Assembly (NCBI GenBank): GCA_947846985.1
Contig: CANTUZ010000010.1
Span: 22,925,095 to 22,989,094 of the forward strand
Source of the DNA: Fratercula arctica
Taxonomy: Eukaryota > Chordata > Aves > Charadriiformes > Alcidae
DNA: 64,000 nt
Direction: 5' to 3'
The notes beneath the pieces were generated by a model. That model was not told the DNA's origin and did no database searches. It saw nothing but the letters and a program-made list of their open reading frames with translations. This document shows positions 1 through 9,903 of the stretch, piece by piece. Position 1 is the first letter of the stretch. Each line of letters begins with the position of its first letter. A program made the position numbers and the translations under genes.

Positions 1-1320
1 GACAAATGAGCCCAGAGGAGAGCCACCTGTGGTGGAATCCATGTATGAAAACCATCCACCCTGTCACTGAAAGAAAAGCACCAAGTAGTGGCTGGGACTA
101 GAAATAACAGACACGATCCTCTTCCTGGACACCAGGGGTCACACGGTTGCAGGTTATGAACAGGAGAGTTTTCTCTTTGTGCGTACATGAAATTCTACGG
201 AGGACAGGACAAAGAGACTTTGGATAGGGAAAGAACTTGTTGGCAATGATGCCTCTGAGATGCAGAAGCAAAAGGAGATTGCCCTGGAGTGCTCAGGTTC
301 TCTGGGAGGGAGGGTTTTGCTGTCCTCCTAAATTTAAGTTCATTCATTTTAATAATCCTTGCAGCGATTGTCATGGTGGGAAAGAGCAGCCAGAGACTTG
401 TTTGGAGTCCCCATCACTCGGGTGCCTGAGCTTCTCACAACAGCCTGCAAAGACAGGGATGCACTCTTTTCATTTAGCAGCGGGAGTCCAGACCATAAGT
501 GAGATGAAGCGATATGCCCAAGAAAACTGGGAAGAGAATACAACTCCAGCTGCAGAACTTACCCCCAGTGATGGCAACTTCCCGTCATTCTCAGCTGTTC
601 CTTACCCACCATGGCCTCTCACTCACACTGTTCTCTCCTCTGTACCTTGGCATTTCAGCTGGGAGGTGGGATGGGAGTGTGATTCAGGCAGGAGACACCA
701 TCCACAGAAACGATCTCCTCAGCAGCCCTGTCTTGATTCACGTAGGGGTCCTGCCTGGCTGCAGTGACAGGCAGGACTGTCCTCGAGGACAACAGAAGGC
801 CTGGGGGAGGTGGTAGGAGGAGGACGGAGAGGAGCCATAGGGAAGGTTCTGCCAGCTTGTGGAAAGGCTGGACCGTAGAGTGCCTGAGAAATGAAAGGAG
901 CCCCCTGGACCAGCCAGAGGTCCCATTGAGGGGGTGAAGGCAGCTGGAGCTTCAGCCTCTGAACTGAGGGGAGAGTGTCCTCCTCCAGGAGGGATGCTGC
1001 AGCTCTCTTACATCCGGCTGTGAACAGCAGGATTGGTAGCCCCAAGAACAGCAGATAGAGCTGCTGATAGCCCACAGGCTGCAGGGCCCCCTTCTCCTCC
1101 CACACCACGAGCCATCCCGACTGGTGGTGTGCTGCGACTGGCCGGGGGCTCCCTGCAGGCAGCAGCACCATGTCCAGTGGCTGAAGCAAGCAGGACCCTT
1201 GCCCCGGGAGGGACAGCCCTTCCCTTCCCACAGGGTGCTGGGCACAGGTGCTGCAGATCTACCCTGCAGTGGAGCAGCAGATGGGGTGCTGCCCCAACCC
1301 AAAGAAAATAAGGGCTCAAA
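1..1320. other. Downstream flank of the CYP2C-like gene, no gene recognised
   Basis: I see no P450 exon, conserved domain or clear repeat here. The region is moderately GC-rich between 700 and 1300 and so carries overlapping chance ORFs on both strands. One minus-strand frame (719-1231) has a hydrophobic run but no PPGP hinge and no plausible gene model. If CYP2C genes are tandem in this species, the next copy lies off the left edge. Confidence 0.5.
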
Positions 1321-1340
1321 TAATCATAAAAAGGTTTTTC

Positions 1341-1346
1341 TTTATT
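1341..1346 (-). terminator. Candidate poly(A) signal AATAAA of the CYP2C-like gene
   Basis: AATAAA on the minus strand lies about 365 nt past the stop codon, giving a 3' UTR of about 390 nt if cleavage falls near 1320. It is the first canonical hexamer I see after the stop. Transcript data would confirm it. Confidence 0.6.
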
Positions 1347-1711
1347 GGGTCACTAATGTACACACGTGCAGTGCTAACCGTCTGCAAAGCATGCTGCTCT
1401 TGGTGGGACACATGCCGCAGGAGAAGCAGGTCGTGGGCAGCCATGGGAGCTGCGTGTGAGAAAATCAGCTATTTGATGCAGCCGCTGCGCTCAAGGAGCC
1501 CATGGAGAGCGCATCAGTGCAAGAGGCTGCAATGTGGTAGGGCAGTTCCAGGAGGCTTTGAAGGTGTCTACTCCGTGCATGCACCTGTGTTTGGGCTGTC
1601 TTCCTGGAGGCCTTAGGGAGGTGTGCCAATGCTTCTGCCGTCGGTTTCAGTAAGGGAGATGTAAAAGGAGTAGCCAGGCTCAGGATGCCGTGGAAAGAGT
1701 TTCTGCGCTTT

Positions 1712-1893
1712 TTAGCGGGGGACAGCACAGAGCTGGTAGGCAGGAGGTACGTTGCTTGTCCCACTCAGTGTTGGGGTTATGCTGAGCTCCTGGGGGTCGA
1801 CGACAGGCTTCAAGGTGAAGTTCTGCAAGATGATGGCTGTGAGTAGGAATATCTCCATGCGTGCCAGGCCCTCTCCGGGGCATATTCGCTTCC
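1712..1893 (-). CDS. CYP2C-like exon 9 (residues 435-494, heme-ligand cysteine, stop)
   Basis: The acceptor is TTTTCACTTCCAG, and the exon has 182 nt including the stop at 1712-1714. It encodes [20 protein letters not shown], completing the FSAGKRICPG heme loop with ligand Cys439. It continues to [16 protein letters not shown] and ends [14 protein letters not shown]. The VPP.YQLC..P ending is the main reason for assigning CYP2C. Confidence 0.96.
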
Positions 1894-4800
1894 CTGGAAG
1901 TGAAAACAGCAAATAGTGCTCAACGGGTGTTGCCAAGTAGACAAGAGTTTGTACTAAGCAGGTATGTTATGCAGCTTTGTTTACCAGCTACAGCTCCAGC
2001 AGTGAGATGGCTGTCGGGATTACTAAGGACGTTTGCAAGAGAATAGCTTGTTGGAGAAAATGGACCCCCACCCTTGGCAGTTTGGTTGGGTGTGTGAAGG
2101 AAGAACAAGAGCAGAAGAAGTCTTGAACATGGAGAGGGCGTCACAGAGAGAGTAAGGGGACATAAAGGACAGATGAGAAAAGAGAGGGTAGGGGCTATTG
2201 GTAGGTGAGTGGTTGCGTGTAGCCTGAGAGGTACTTAAGAGGTGCTGGCAAAAGTGCAACTACCACAGAAAGAGAGGTTGGTTAAGGATGACTTTGGTGG
2301 TTGTGTGGGAAGGTGACAGGTTTTTTAGAAAGCGCCAGTAGATCCCATTCACATCATTACATCGGCAACTCCCAGTAGGAGGTTTGAGAAGCCACCAGGC
2401 CTGAGCAAGATGGGAGATGCAGCTGGGGAACGGAGCAGCAGGGAGGAGTTATCCAGAGAGCAGTGAGCCCGATGGAAGCACCGGTGGGACCACGCTGGGA
2501 AGAGGGAGTGGGTGTTATAGGGAAAGGCAGAATGTCCCCAGAGGAGGAGGAGGAGGACAGAGAGAGGAAGAGAGAGAAAGCCTGTGCTTTACCTGCTGAG
2601 AAGGGCATGAAGAACTCGCTCTTCCTAAAGGTGCCGTTCTCGTTCAAGAAGTGTCCGGGGTTGAACTCATTTGGGTTTGGAAACTCTTTGCTGTCATGGA
2701 GGACCGAAGTGAGGACAGGAAAGATTGTGGTGCCCTGAGATAACGCAAGGAGAAGAGCAGAATATGAAGGGGAGGTGAGTTAGGTCACTTAATCCAACTG
2801 CCTGCCAAGGCAAGACTGAGCATCCCAGCACAGTCCTACTAGCGCCTTTGGTTTCCTGCTGGGGACCTTGCCTTTGGGGAGGCAGCTTGAGGGAGACCCT
2901 GCTGGATGTGACAGCAGGGACAGTTGTTGGCTGATCTTCCTGAATGCTCCCTCTCACTTTCAGACCATTTATCCTCACTTTGCTCTAGTCATCTGGGGAC
3001 ACCCCACCTAATTCTTCCTCTTTCTTAGTGTTTCACCATAATGAACTTGTAGATGTTCCTTCTTTTCTGTGAGCCCCGAAAAGCAGAAGCACACAAGGTT
3101 GTGGAGATGAAGCTCCTTTCCCCTCTCCTGACAAATTTCTCCCGCCACCGTCCTCATCCTTCCCTCTTCCTGACCAGCCGTTGGTGGGAGTGTGGGATAA
3201 GTAATCCAACAGTGATGACACAAGAGCCATCTGCTAGAAGCAGAGCAGGTCCCTGGGTCCTGCCTTTTGATTTTACACAGGCAGCTGAAAATTAAAATGC
3301 CAACAGCCTGTGTGCTGCTGTTCCCCTGCTGTACACAGTCAGCCAGAAGAGCAATGAGCATTGCTGCTCCAGGCCAGGCCATGGGTTGCTGTAGCCCACC
3401 AGCCTGCCTCTGGCAATGGCCAGCAGTGACTGCCTCAAGAAGCATGTGAAAACAGGGCAAAGAGGTTTTGCTTGTTCCCTTGATTGCAAACATAGCCTTC
3501 AGCACTTTGTGGCTCAGGGGCTTTCTGTGCTCAATAACCACCAACTGACTTTGCTTCCAAGCATGTGCCCAGGCTCTCCTGGATGGTGGTGAGCAGTTCC
3601 ATGGCTTTGCTGCCTTTTGCGTGAGGAGTCACTGCTCTGTTTTTTTGTGAACCCACTGTGTTTCTGCAGAGTGATCAAGCCGCAGAGCAAGTGAGCAAAG
3701 GTGTTGGGCAGAGCTACGGTTCCAGTCTTGGCTCATGGAGCGGCAGCAAGGGACTGCGAGTGAGCTACAGGAGCCTGAGGATAAAACCTTCCTGAAGGGC
3801 TGGGTGACAACAAGGTCAGGCCACAGCATTTCTAGCTTCTGGCTTGTAACTGACAGCCTAAGAGCAAAAGTGCTGCCACCTTGTTGATGAACTTGAGGGA
3901 CCTTGCCCACTAACCTTGGGAATGACATACTCTCTGAAGCAGAGGTCTTTGGTCACAGCGCGAGGGACACTCAGGGGGACGAGGGAGATGAAGCGCTGGA
4001 TTTCGTGGACCACCGCATCTGTGTAGGGCATCTGGGCCCGGTCAGCCACGCAAGGTTTTCGTGATCGTCCTACTACCCGGTCGATCTCTTCTTGAACTTT
4101 CTCTGTCATGAGAGGCACAAACCATAAAATGGGTAAATCAAACCAAACCTACCTAAACAGGTTGCCCTAGGCTGCCCACAGATCACACATCACAGATGAC
4201 AGGAGCATTGATGCTGGTTTTGGTGTTGACTAGAACACAGTTCCACTGCGGGCCATGCAAAGGATGTCCTCCTAGTGACTTGACTTAAATAGGAGCACTG
4301 GGCGGCAAAGACACAGTCAAGTCCTTGGCTGTGCGGGGAGTGCAGCTGATGGTGATGCCAGTGAAGCTGAGGGATCTCCAATGCCTACCCTGGGGAATGA
4401 TGGTGCAAGGACTTTGCCCATTTGGGTAAAACATGAGAGAGAGAGAGGAGAAAAGCTGGGAGAAGGATGTGGTGTTAGACATGTGCCCATCCCAGGGGAA
4501 CAGCTAGAGAGGAAGAGGTCACAGACTGGTACCTTGTATCTTCGGGTATTTGAGAAGAAGCAGAAGCCCGTATCTTACAGTCGTGCTAGTTGTCTCGGTT
4601 CCAGCAAGGAACAAGTCGAAGGTGCTGGTTATCAGGTTCTTCATGTGGAAACTGGAATTGGGATGCTCTTTCTCCTAGGGAAAAGGCTGGGCTGTTTCTC
4701 TGGCTGAGCTGAGAAAAGTGGCCCTTTCTTGTGTCATCCCAGGCCTTCCTTCTCACCTAGAGCTGTTGCATTTCTCTGCTAAGGTGCAGCAGCCATCTGG

Positions 4801-7495
4801 GACATTGCAGTGCTATCTTAGTGCAGTAAGCTCAACCCCAGAGCAGCCTTCTTTCAAGCCGTGCACCGAATGGTACGTGGCTGCATGTCTGCCCTTGCTG
4901 TGCTAACTGCTTTCCAGTGGAAGAACTGCGAGATGAGACTGCACGTGTCCCTGTGTTTCAGCGAGAGCAGATGAAGGTCTTGCTGTCCGAGCAGCTGCAG
5001 GTAGTGGCTGGTGAGTGTGCAGACCCAGAGCTATAAGCTCTAGTACGGGTAATATCTGGGGTATTGCTGGTGTCTTCCTGCTGCACAGCCTAGCTGCCTG
5101 GGAAGGGATCATCCCAATGTCTGTGTTACTTAGGAGAGGGAAGGGGCTCAGCGTAGGTGTGTTTGGGGATGAGCTGGGGCTGTATGCTGCCTCCTTACCT
5201 CCTGCATTTTGGTGAGGAAGCAGTCAATGAAGTCCTGAGGGGAGCTGGGATCTAGGGAGTCTTGGTGTATCTTCACCTCCTCTGCCACAAAGGCTTTTAG
5301 AGCATCAAATTCTCTGAATATTTTGTTGTGTGGGCCAGGCAAGTAATCCAGGATATTTGAGAACATCTGGTAGAGCTGGAAAGAAAGAAACAGGAGGGTC
5401 CCTAGCATGACCATTGCCCCATCCTTTGATATTACCAAAGAGCCTAGGAAGGTCACAACCCTCTCAACTGAGACAAGCAGAAGGGTGGTGAGGCTGGGCA
5501 GTCCAACAGAGCAGTAGGGGCTTGCTTAGTGGTAGGAACCTCAGGTGGAGAAGAAGGGTGTCAGGACTAGGGGAAAGCACCCTCCCCTCTCCATTGGTGA
5601 GGGTGCTTCTTGCTCTTGAATGAATTCCCTCCGGTGCAGCTCCCTAGGCTCCCTGCTCCCCTAGGAGAATGCTGACACAGTAAAATGGCGACTGAATGTA
5701 CCTGTCCCCAGTAGGAGTTCATCATCTCAAAGATGTTGTTCATGTTGTTCATCAGGGCCAGGAACTTCTTGTCTTTATAGTCATATCGTCTCCCAAAGAC
5801 AATGGAGCATATGACATTGGAGACAGCACAGCTCAGCATGAAGGTTGGGTCAAAAGGTGTTCCTGTGATTTCAGAAAAGTTACAAACCGTAAAGAAAACC
5901 AACTATGGCTACTTATGGCTACTGTGGGTATCCTGAGCTCTGGTTGTTAGTGGAACTATCAGAACACAGTCTCTGAATGACACAGAAGGGTCCCCAAAAA
6001 GAACAGTATGTGATCATGGAATTATTTCCTGCTTTGTAATGAGGGGCAGCTGGTGCACGGACAAAACACGTGCTAATTCTATTCTATGCTGAAGACATGG
6101 GTCTCCCTTAATACAGTCCTTTTTTTGCAAACATAAGCTATATTAAAAACGGAGCATACCCTTTGTTTTGTTGATCTCTTCTAGCAAGTGCTCAGATTCC
6201 TCCTGGATCCTCTCTTCAATGCTCCTCTTCCCCATTCCAAAGTTGCGCAGAGTGCTGAGAGCAAACCGCCGGACTTGTAACCACTCCTGGTTGTTGCTAA
6301 AAATAATCCCTGCAGAGGAAGAAGGAAGAGGAAAGACCTGGCTTCGGTGTGCTGGGTGTGCGATGAAGAGAGGCTCACAGTGACAGTGATTCCTGTCCCT
6401 GGGAGAGCACTGTCATGGTAACGTCGTAGAGTCCTGTGGCTTGGAGACACTCTATGGAGGTACTGTAGTCCACCTGCCTGCTTTTGGCCTTCTCCACCAC
6501 ATACCCAACCTCCCTGTGAACAATTCGTCACTCATACCTGCACATAAGTTCCCTTCCTGCAGCTGGTGGCTGTTGCCGCTTGCCCTTTCACTGCACATCA
6601 CTAAGATCAGTCTGACTCCATTTCTCTGCTACCCTCTTTGGGTGATGAAAGGCAGCAATTACAGCCCACTCTGCCTTCCCTTCTCCAGGTAGGACCCACC
6701 CGCTCCCCGCAGTCCTCCCTCATGCATGGTACATTCCAGCCCTAATCTGCTGAATGAAGGCTCAGCCCTTCCCTTCTCCTCAGAAGGAGCTCACTCAGCA
6801 AACATACCTAATCCATTATTGGCCCTGTCTCCTATTGCCATGTGTCCTCTGGTGGCAAACTCGTCCGCGTGATCAACCAAGGCTTCTTTCACCGCATCAT
6901 GTCCGTGCAGCACCACCACTGGGTCAGAGCCCAGATGCACTGTGAACACTGGTCCATACTCTCCACTGAGCTGTCAAAACGCAAGACAGAAGATGGCCAT
7001 GGAGCAGAGCTGGAGGAGGAGTTGAAAAATGGCCTTGCTGCTGCATCCCACTGCAGGCAGTGCAGCCTCCCAGCCCAGCAACATCAAGATTTCATCCTCT
7101 CATGCTAAATGTAGGTGTGGAGGGGGTTCCCAGCTATCAGGCCCTGAACAACAGTGACAACAGCAGTGCCGGGGAGCAGCTGAGATCCTCATGGCTTTTC
7201 TGCACCTCTGGGATTGCTACTCATCAAGCTATGGCCACAGGTTGTCCCCATGCAGAGGTCCCACCCATTTCTTGCCCACAGAAGAAAGTAAGAGAGAAGA
7301 AGAAAGTGGCCTTACCTTCTGGAGGGTTTTGGCCAAGTCCTTTGGTTTCACCTGCAGCAAGTTACCTAGGATGGGAAGGGGAGCCGGTCCCGGAGGCATC
7401 TTCCCCTTTCCAGACCTCCCTCTCCATGCTGTGATGGAGAGCAGGCAAGCAATGCAAACCAGGAGGACAACAGTGGCTGCTCCCAGGAGCTCCAT
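1712..7495 (-). CDS. Cytochrome P450 family 2, CYP2C-like, complete nine-exon gene (coding span)
   Basis: This gene encodes a microsomal heme-thiolate monooxygenase of 494 residues, which would insert one oxygen atom from O2 into lipophilic substrates using electrons from NADPH-P450 reductase at the ER membrane. Exons in order are 7316-7495, 6808-6970, 6160-6309, 5702-5862, 5199-5375, 4533-4674, 3915-4102, 2593-2734 and 1712-1893; every junction is GT-AG and the phases join without a shift. Visible motifs: N-terminal signal anchor (about 3-23), basic stop-transfer, PPGP hinge (34-37), C-helix WLQVR, I-helix AGTETT (301-306), K-helix EIQR (358-361) and heme loop FSAGKRICPG (432-441, ligand Cys439). 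The C-terminus ends VPPAYQLC..P, typical of CYP2C rather than CYP2A, 2D, 2J or 2K. I assign CYP2C by recall, not by a tree; it may match the gene called CYP2C45 in chicken. Introns of 297-1180 bp contain nothing recognisable. No stop, frameshift or lost catalytic residue is seen, so it looks functional. Confidence 0.95.
2593..2734 (-). CDS. CYP2C-like exon 8 (residues 388-435)
   Basis: The exon has acceptor CGTTATCTCAG and donor GTAAAG, and is 142 nt long. It encodes [40 protein letters not shown] and FFMPFSAG. The (P)xxFNPGHFL meander and the first half of the heme loop are present. It ends in phase 1. Confidence 0.96.
3915..4102 (-). CDS. CYP2C-like exon 7 (residues 325-387, K-helix ExxR)
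   Basis: The exon has acceptor CTCATGACAG and a slightly unusual but acceptable donor AAG|GTTAGT, and is 188 nt long, the family norm. It encodes [20 protein letters not shown], then [20 protein letters not shown] and [21 protein letters not shown] (358-361) is the invariant ExxR, whose Glu and Arg form the salt-bridge network that stabilises the heme core. Confidence 0.96.
4533..4674 (-). CDS. CYP2C-like exon 6 (residues 278-325, I-helix)
   Basis: The exon has acceptor TTTTCCCTAG and donor GTACCA, and is 142 nt long. It encodes [20 protein letters not shown] and [24 protein letters not shown] (301-306) is the oxygen-activation groove of the I-helix; Thr305 is the conserved proton-relay residue and is present. 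It was recovered by translation between splice sites, as it carries no long ATG-initiated ORF. Confidence 0.96.
5199..5375 (-). CDS. CYP2C-like exon 5 (residues 219-277)
   Basis: The exon has acceptor CTTTCTTTCCAG and donor GAG|GTAAGG, and is 177 nt long, the family norm. It encodes [20 protein letters not shown] and later [16 protein letters not shown]. The YLPGPH turn before the G-helix and the (P/R)DFID motif are CYP2 hallmarks. It starts and ends in phase 0. Confidence 0.96.
5702..5862 (-). CDS. CYP2C-like exon 4 (residues 165-218)
   Basis: The exon has acceptor GAAATCACAG and donor CAG|GTACAT, and is 161 nt long, the family norm. It encodes [20 protein letters not shown] and then [14 protein letters not shown], which is the CYP2 signature N(V/I)ICSIVFG(R/D)R(F/Y)DY in the E-helix region. 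It ends in phase 0. Confidence 0.96.
6160..6309 (-). CDS. CYP2C-like exon 3 (residues 115-165)
   Basis: The exon has acceptor TTCCTCTGCAG and donor GTATGC, and is 150 nt long as expected for CYP2 exon 3. It encodes [20 protein letters not shown] followed by [23 protein letters not shown] is the C-helix WxxxR motif, whose Trp and Arg bind heme propionates. The reading frame is open throughout. Confidence 0.95.
6808..6970 (-). CDS. CYP2C-like exon 2 (residues 61-115)
   Basis: The exon has an acceptor TTTTGACAG and a donor GTATGT, and is 163 nt long, the standard CYP2 exon-2 length, ending in phase 1. It encodes [20 protein letters not shown] and continues to DEFATRGH, the beta-1 sheet and B-helix region. 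No ATG-initiated ORF covers it; it was found by translating between splice sites. Substrate recognition site 1 lies at its 3' end and in exon 3. Confidence 0.95.
7316..7495 (-). CDS. CYP2C-like exon 1 (residues 1-60, signal anchor and hinge)
   Basis: This exon starts at ATG (7493-7495) and ends at a GTAAGG donor after 60 codons, phase 0. It begins [20 protein letters not shown], a single hydrophobic anchor that holds P450s in the ER membrane. RGRSGKGK and then [12 protein letters not shown] follow, the proline hinge that orients the catalytic domain. The start is preferred because it gives the usual CYP2 N-terminus and lies about 50 bp downstream of a TATA box. Confidence 0.96.
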
Positions 7496-7544
7496 TTGCT
7501 TCTGTGCCTCAGGAGGGAGTGACTCTGGCTGCCGGAGCCCGAGT

Positions 7545-7552
7545 CTATATAC
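7545..7552 (-). promoter_or_regulatory. TATA box of the CYP2C-like gene
   Basis: The minus strand reads GGTATATAGACTC, about 50 bp upstream of the initiator ATG. This predicts a start site near 7520 and a very short 5' UTR of about 25 nt, as is common for CYP2 genes expressed in liver. Confidence 0.65.
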
Positions 7553-7588
7553 CGAAGGGCTGTGTTAGCTCAACAGCAGGTTTTGGAT

Positions 7589-7603
7589 CACGTGGCTGAG
7601 TCA
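7589..7603 (-). promoter_or_regulatory. E-box CACGTG abutting an AP-1/ARE-type site, CYP2C-like promoter
   Basis: CACGTG (7589-7594) is followed directly by GCTGAGTCA (7595-7603), which on the minus strand reads TGACTCAGC. That fits both AP-1 (TGACTCA) and the antioxidant response core TGACnnnGC bound by NRF2-small MAF dimers. It lies about 45 bp upstream of the TATA box. The motifs are plain in the sequence; binding is inference. Confidence 0.4.
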
Positions 7604-9856
7604 GTCAATATTAGTACTCAATCATTTGTTTGACTGCCCTGTGTTATGAAACTGGGACTTCTCTCAGTGTTAATTGGCCATCGAAGACACACCTTATCTC
7701 AAACAACTGCAGAGGCCAACTGAGGTTAAGAAATTTACAATGTGTTCATAAAACTTGTTTTGTTTCATCTAGAGTTTATTATTAAAGAGATCACACTAGG
7801 GGCACACTCTTCTACTGAGGCGCTCCTGGAAATTCACTGTCGCGAGAGTATCTTCGAAGTACTTCAGTGCTATTTGCATTTTCTGTTCTTTGGTATTAAG
7901 CGTACGAGCTCTCGGTGGAGTGAGCCACCCTTGCTTGTTCCTGAAGTCTTCCTGACATCATCAGTGGAGTTTGCACTGCGTGTGATGTGCCAAAGAACAT
8001 ACTGATGTGTTCTCCTCAGTGCGCAGCAATTGCCTCAGTCTCTCTCCCTGGAGATGTCTGGCCTCACAGGAGAGGAAAGTATAAAATACCCATCTGGAAA
8101 GGGCAGAAAGGTCTCCAGACATCACAATAGATAAGAAAGGATTTGCCGGGAGAGGTAAGAAAAAGATATAAGAAAAGGGGACTAGACCCTGGGGCTCTGA
8201 CCTCTTTGAGGTCCCCTAGAGGAAAGAGTGAGAGAAGCAGGTAGAGAAGAGAGAAATGAAGAACTTGAGAGGGTCTCTGGGCAATGGCTTCCCAAGCTGA
8301 GACAGAGCTGCGCATGTGAGAGGCTGGGTGTAGGTCAGTGCAGCCTGGCAACTAGTCCTTGCACTTGCACTGACCCAAGCAGCACACCCAAGCTACTGCT
8401 AGAAGCTGGCATGTACAAGTTCCTGTTTTGTTGTTGCCTGACTGCCGTATGAGGAACCGCTCCCCTGGAAGGGCCAGAGGTGCTCTGGGAGACTGCAGAG
8501 CACGTCTGGTGTGTTGCAAGGACTTCAAAAAGAGCTGGAGGCTTCCTGCCCACTCCGGGGCTGTGTACCTGCGAGGTCCCAACAGCAGCGGCAATGGCAG
8601 GTAGAAAGGACCCGCAGGGCTGTGGCACTGCCTGTGCTGAGCTTGCTCAGTCTGGCCACATCCCTCTGTCTTTCCTGAGCTGCGACGCTTCTGCAGGCAG
8701 ACAGGACTCATCCAACTGAGCAGAAGGTGTTGCGAGGATAGGGGATGTGGGACTTGGTGGGAATTAGTGAGGGGCCTGGGTGAACCAGGTGCTTGGTTGG
8801 AGTGTGCTGGGTTTGCTGTGCCGCAGCAGGTTAGCGTGAGTTTCCCCTTCACTCAGAGGAGCTAGCGAAGTTTTGCAAAAGTTTCTGTAGCTTCCCCATA
8901 AGTTCTGTGGGCAAAAGCTCTGGAACTAGGAATACTTTCAAGATTTCTCATTTTCATCAGAATAAAATCATTATATTCCAAATATTCCCACCACCCTGGC
9001 AGACACACTGGGGATTTACATGGGAGGAAAACCCATAAGACTAGTCACTCAGACCTTTCCCTGTGGGAAACCACAGACCTTTTCATGTCACAGTAGTATT
9101 CAAGGGTTTTCTGAGTACTCACTTCTGTTTGCAGCTGCTAAGAGTAGGCAGGACTGGTCTGTCCTCTCCGTGCATGTGAAAGTCCAGGAAGGCCAGGCTG
9201 AAATCCCCTCCTCTCCATCTTCACCAGGAGCTTTGGTTTTAAGTTAGAGGCACACATTAGGGATATTCAAAGAAAAGGCTACCAGTGTTGTAGCTTTGTC
9301 TCTTTTTTCCTAAACTAAAGCACAAGCTTGAAGCAAAACTGTCGTCATTGTGTAGAAGGCTTACTGCCTGAGCCTTCTCTTTTTGGACCTTGATTCAGAA
9401 GGTGGCACCGCGAAATGCCTCTCCTGCCCACTGTGCTGCCAGCACCCCTCATCCCCGGGAAGCTTGGTGTGGATATCCCCGCTGTCTGCAAATACTGTTC
9501 ACCTTCTGTGGAGGATTGTTTTGACCGAGTCTCTCCTCCATGCACTGCCATTTTGTGCCACATAAGGTGCACAGTACAAGCCAGACACACAACGATCTCG
9601 TCAGAGGCAGTCCCACAATGCGCAGGGCATTTTCTACTCCTCTTTCCAGCACTTCTTTGTGGTGGTGTTTAATACTTACTACAACCCTGGTGTTCATTAA
9701 TAAAATATCTGGAAACAATTATAATAGTGATGCTTTTATTAAATTTCTTATGCTTGTATTACAATGCATCCTGGAGTGGAGAACTATACAGTATGTTACA
9801 CATTATAAATATATTTATTTATGAAAATACATGATATATATTTTATATAATGCTGT

Positions 9857-9903
9857 AATAAAAAAGAGTGCTAGTTAATTTTCATTTAAAAAAAAAAAAA
9901 AAA
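9857..9903 (+). repeat. AATAAA followed by poly(A) tract, possible retroposed 3' end
   Basis: AATAAA at 9857-9862 is followed about 25 nt later by an uninterrupted run of 16 A (9888-9903). That is the spacing of a processed mRNA end, so the AU-rich sequence before it (from about 9650) could be the 3' UTR of a retrocopy. No parent gene or coding remnant was recognised, and no target-site duplication was defined. It could equally be chance. Confidence 0.3.

Noticed and set aside
719..1231. 170-codon minus-strand open frame with a hydrophobic run, possible second P450 exon 1
   Set aside because: No PPGP hinge, no family motif, three overlapping open frames in the same GC-rich DNA, and no following exons before the edge.
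2780..2835. Stretch resembling the CR1 LINE phrase for 'tccaactgcctgcc'
   Set aside because: Only about 25 bases resemble the CR1 consensus I remember and no CR1 3' end repeat follows; too short to call.
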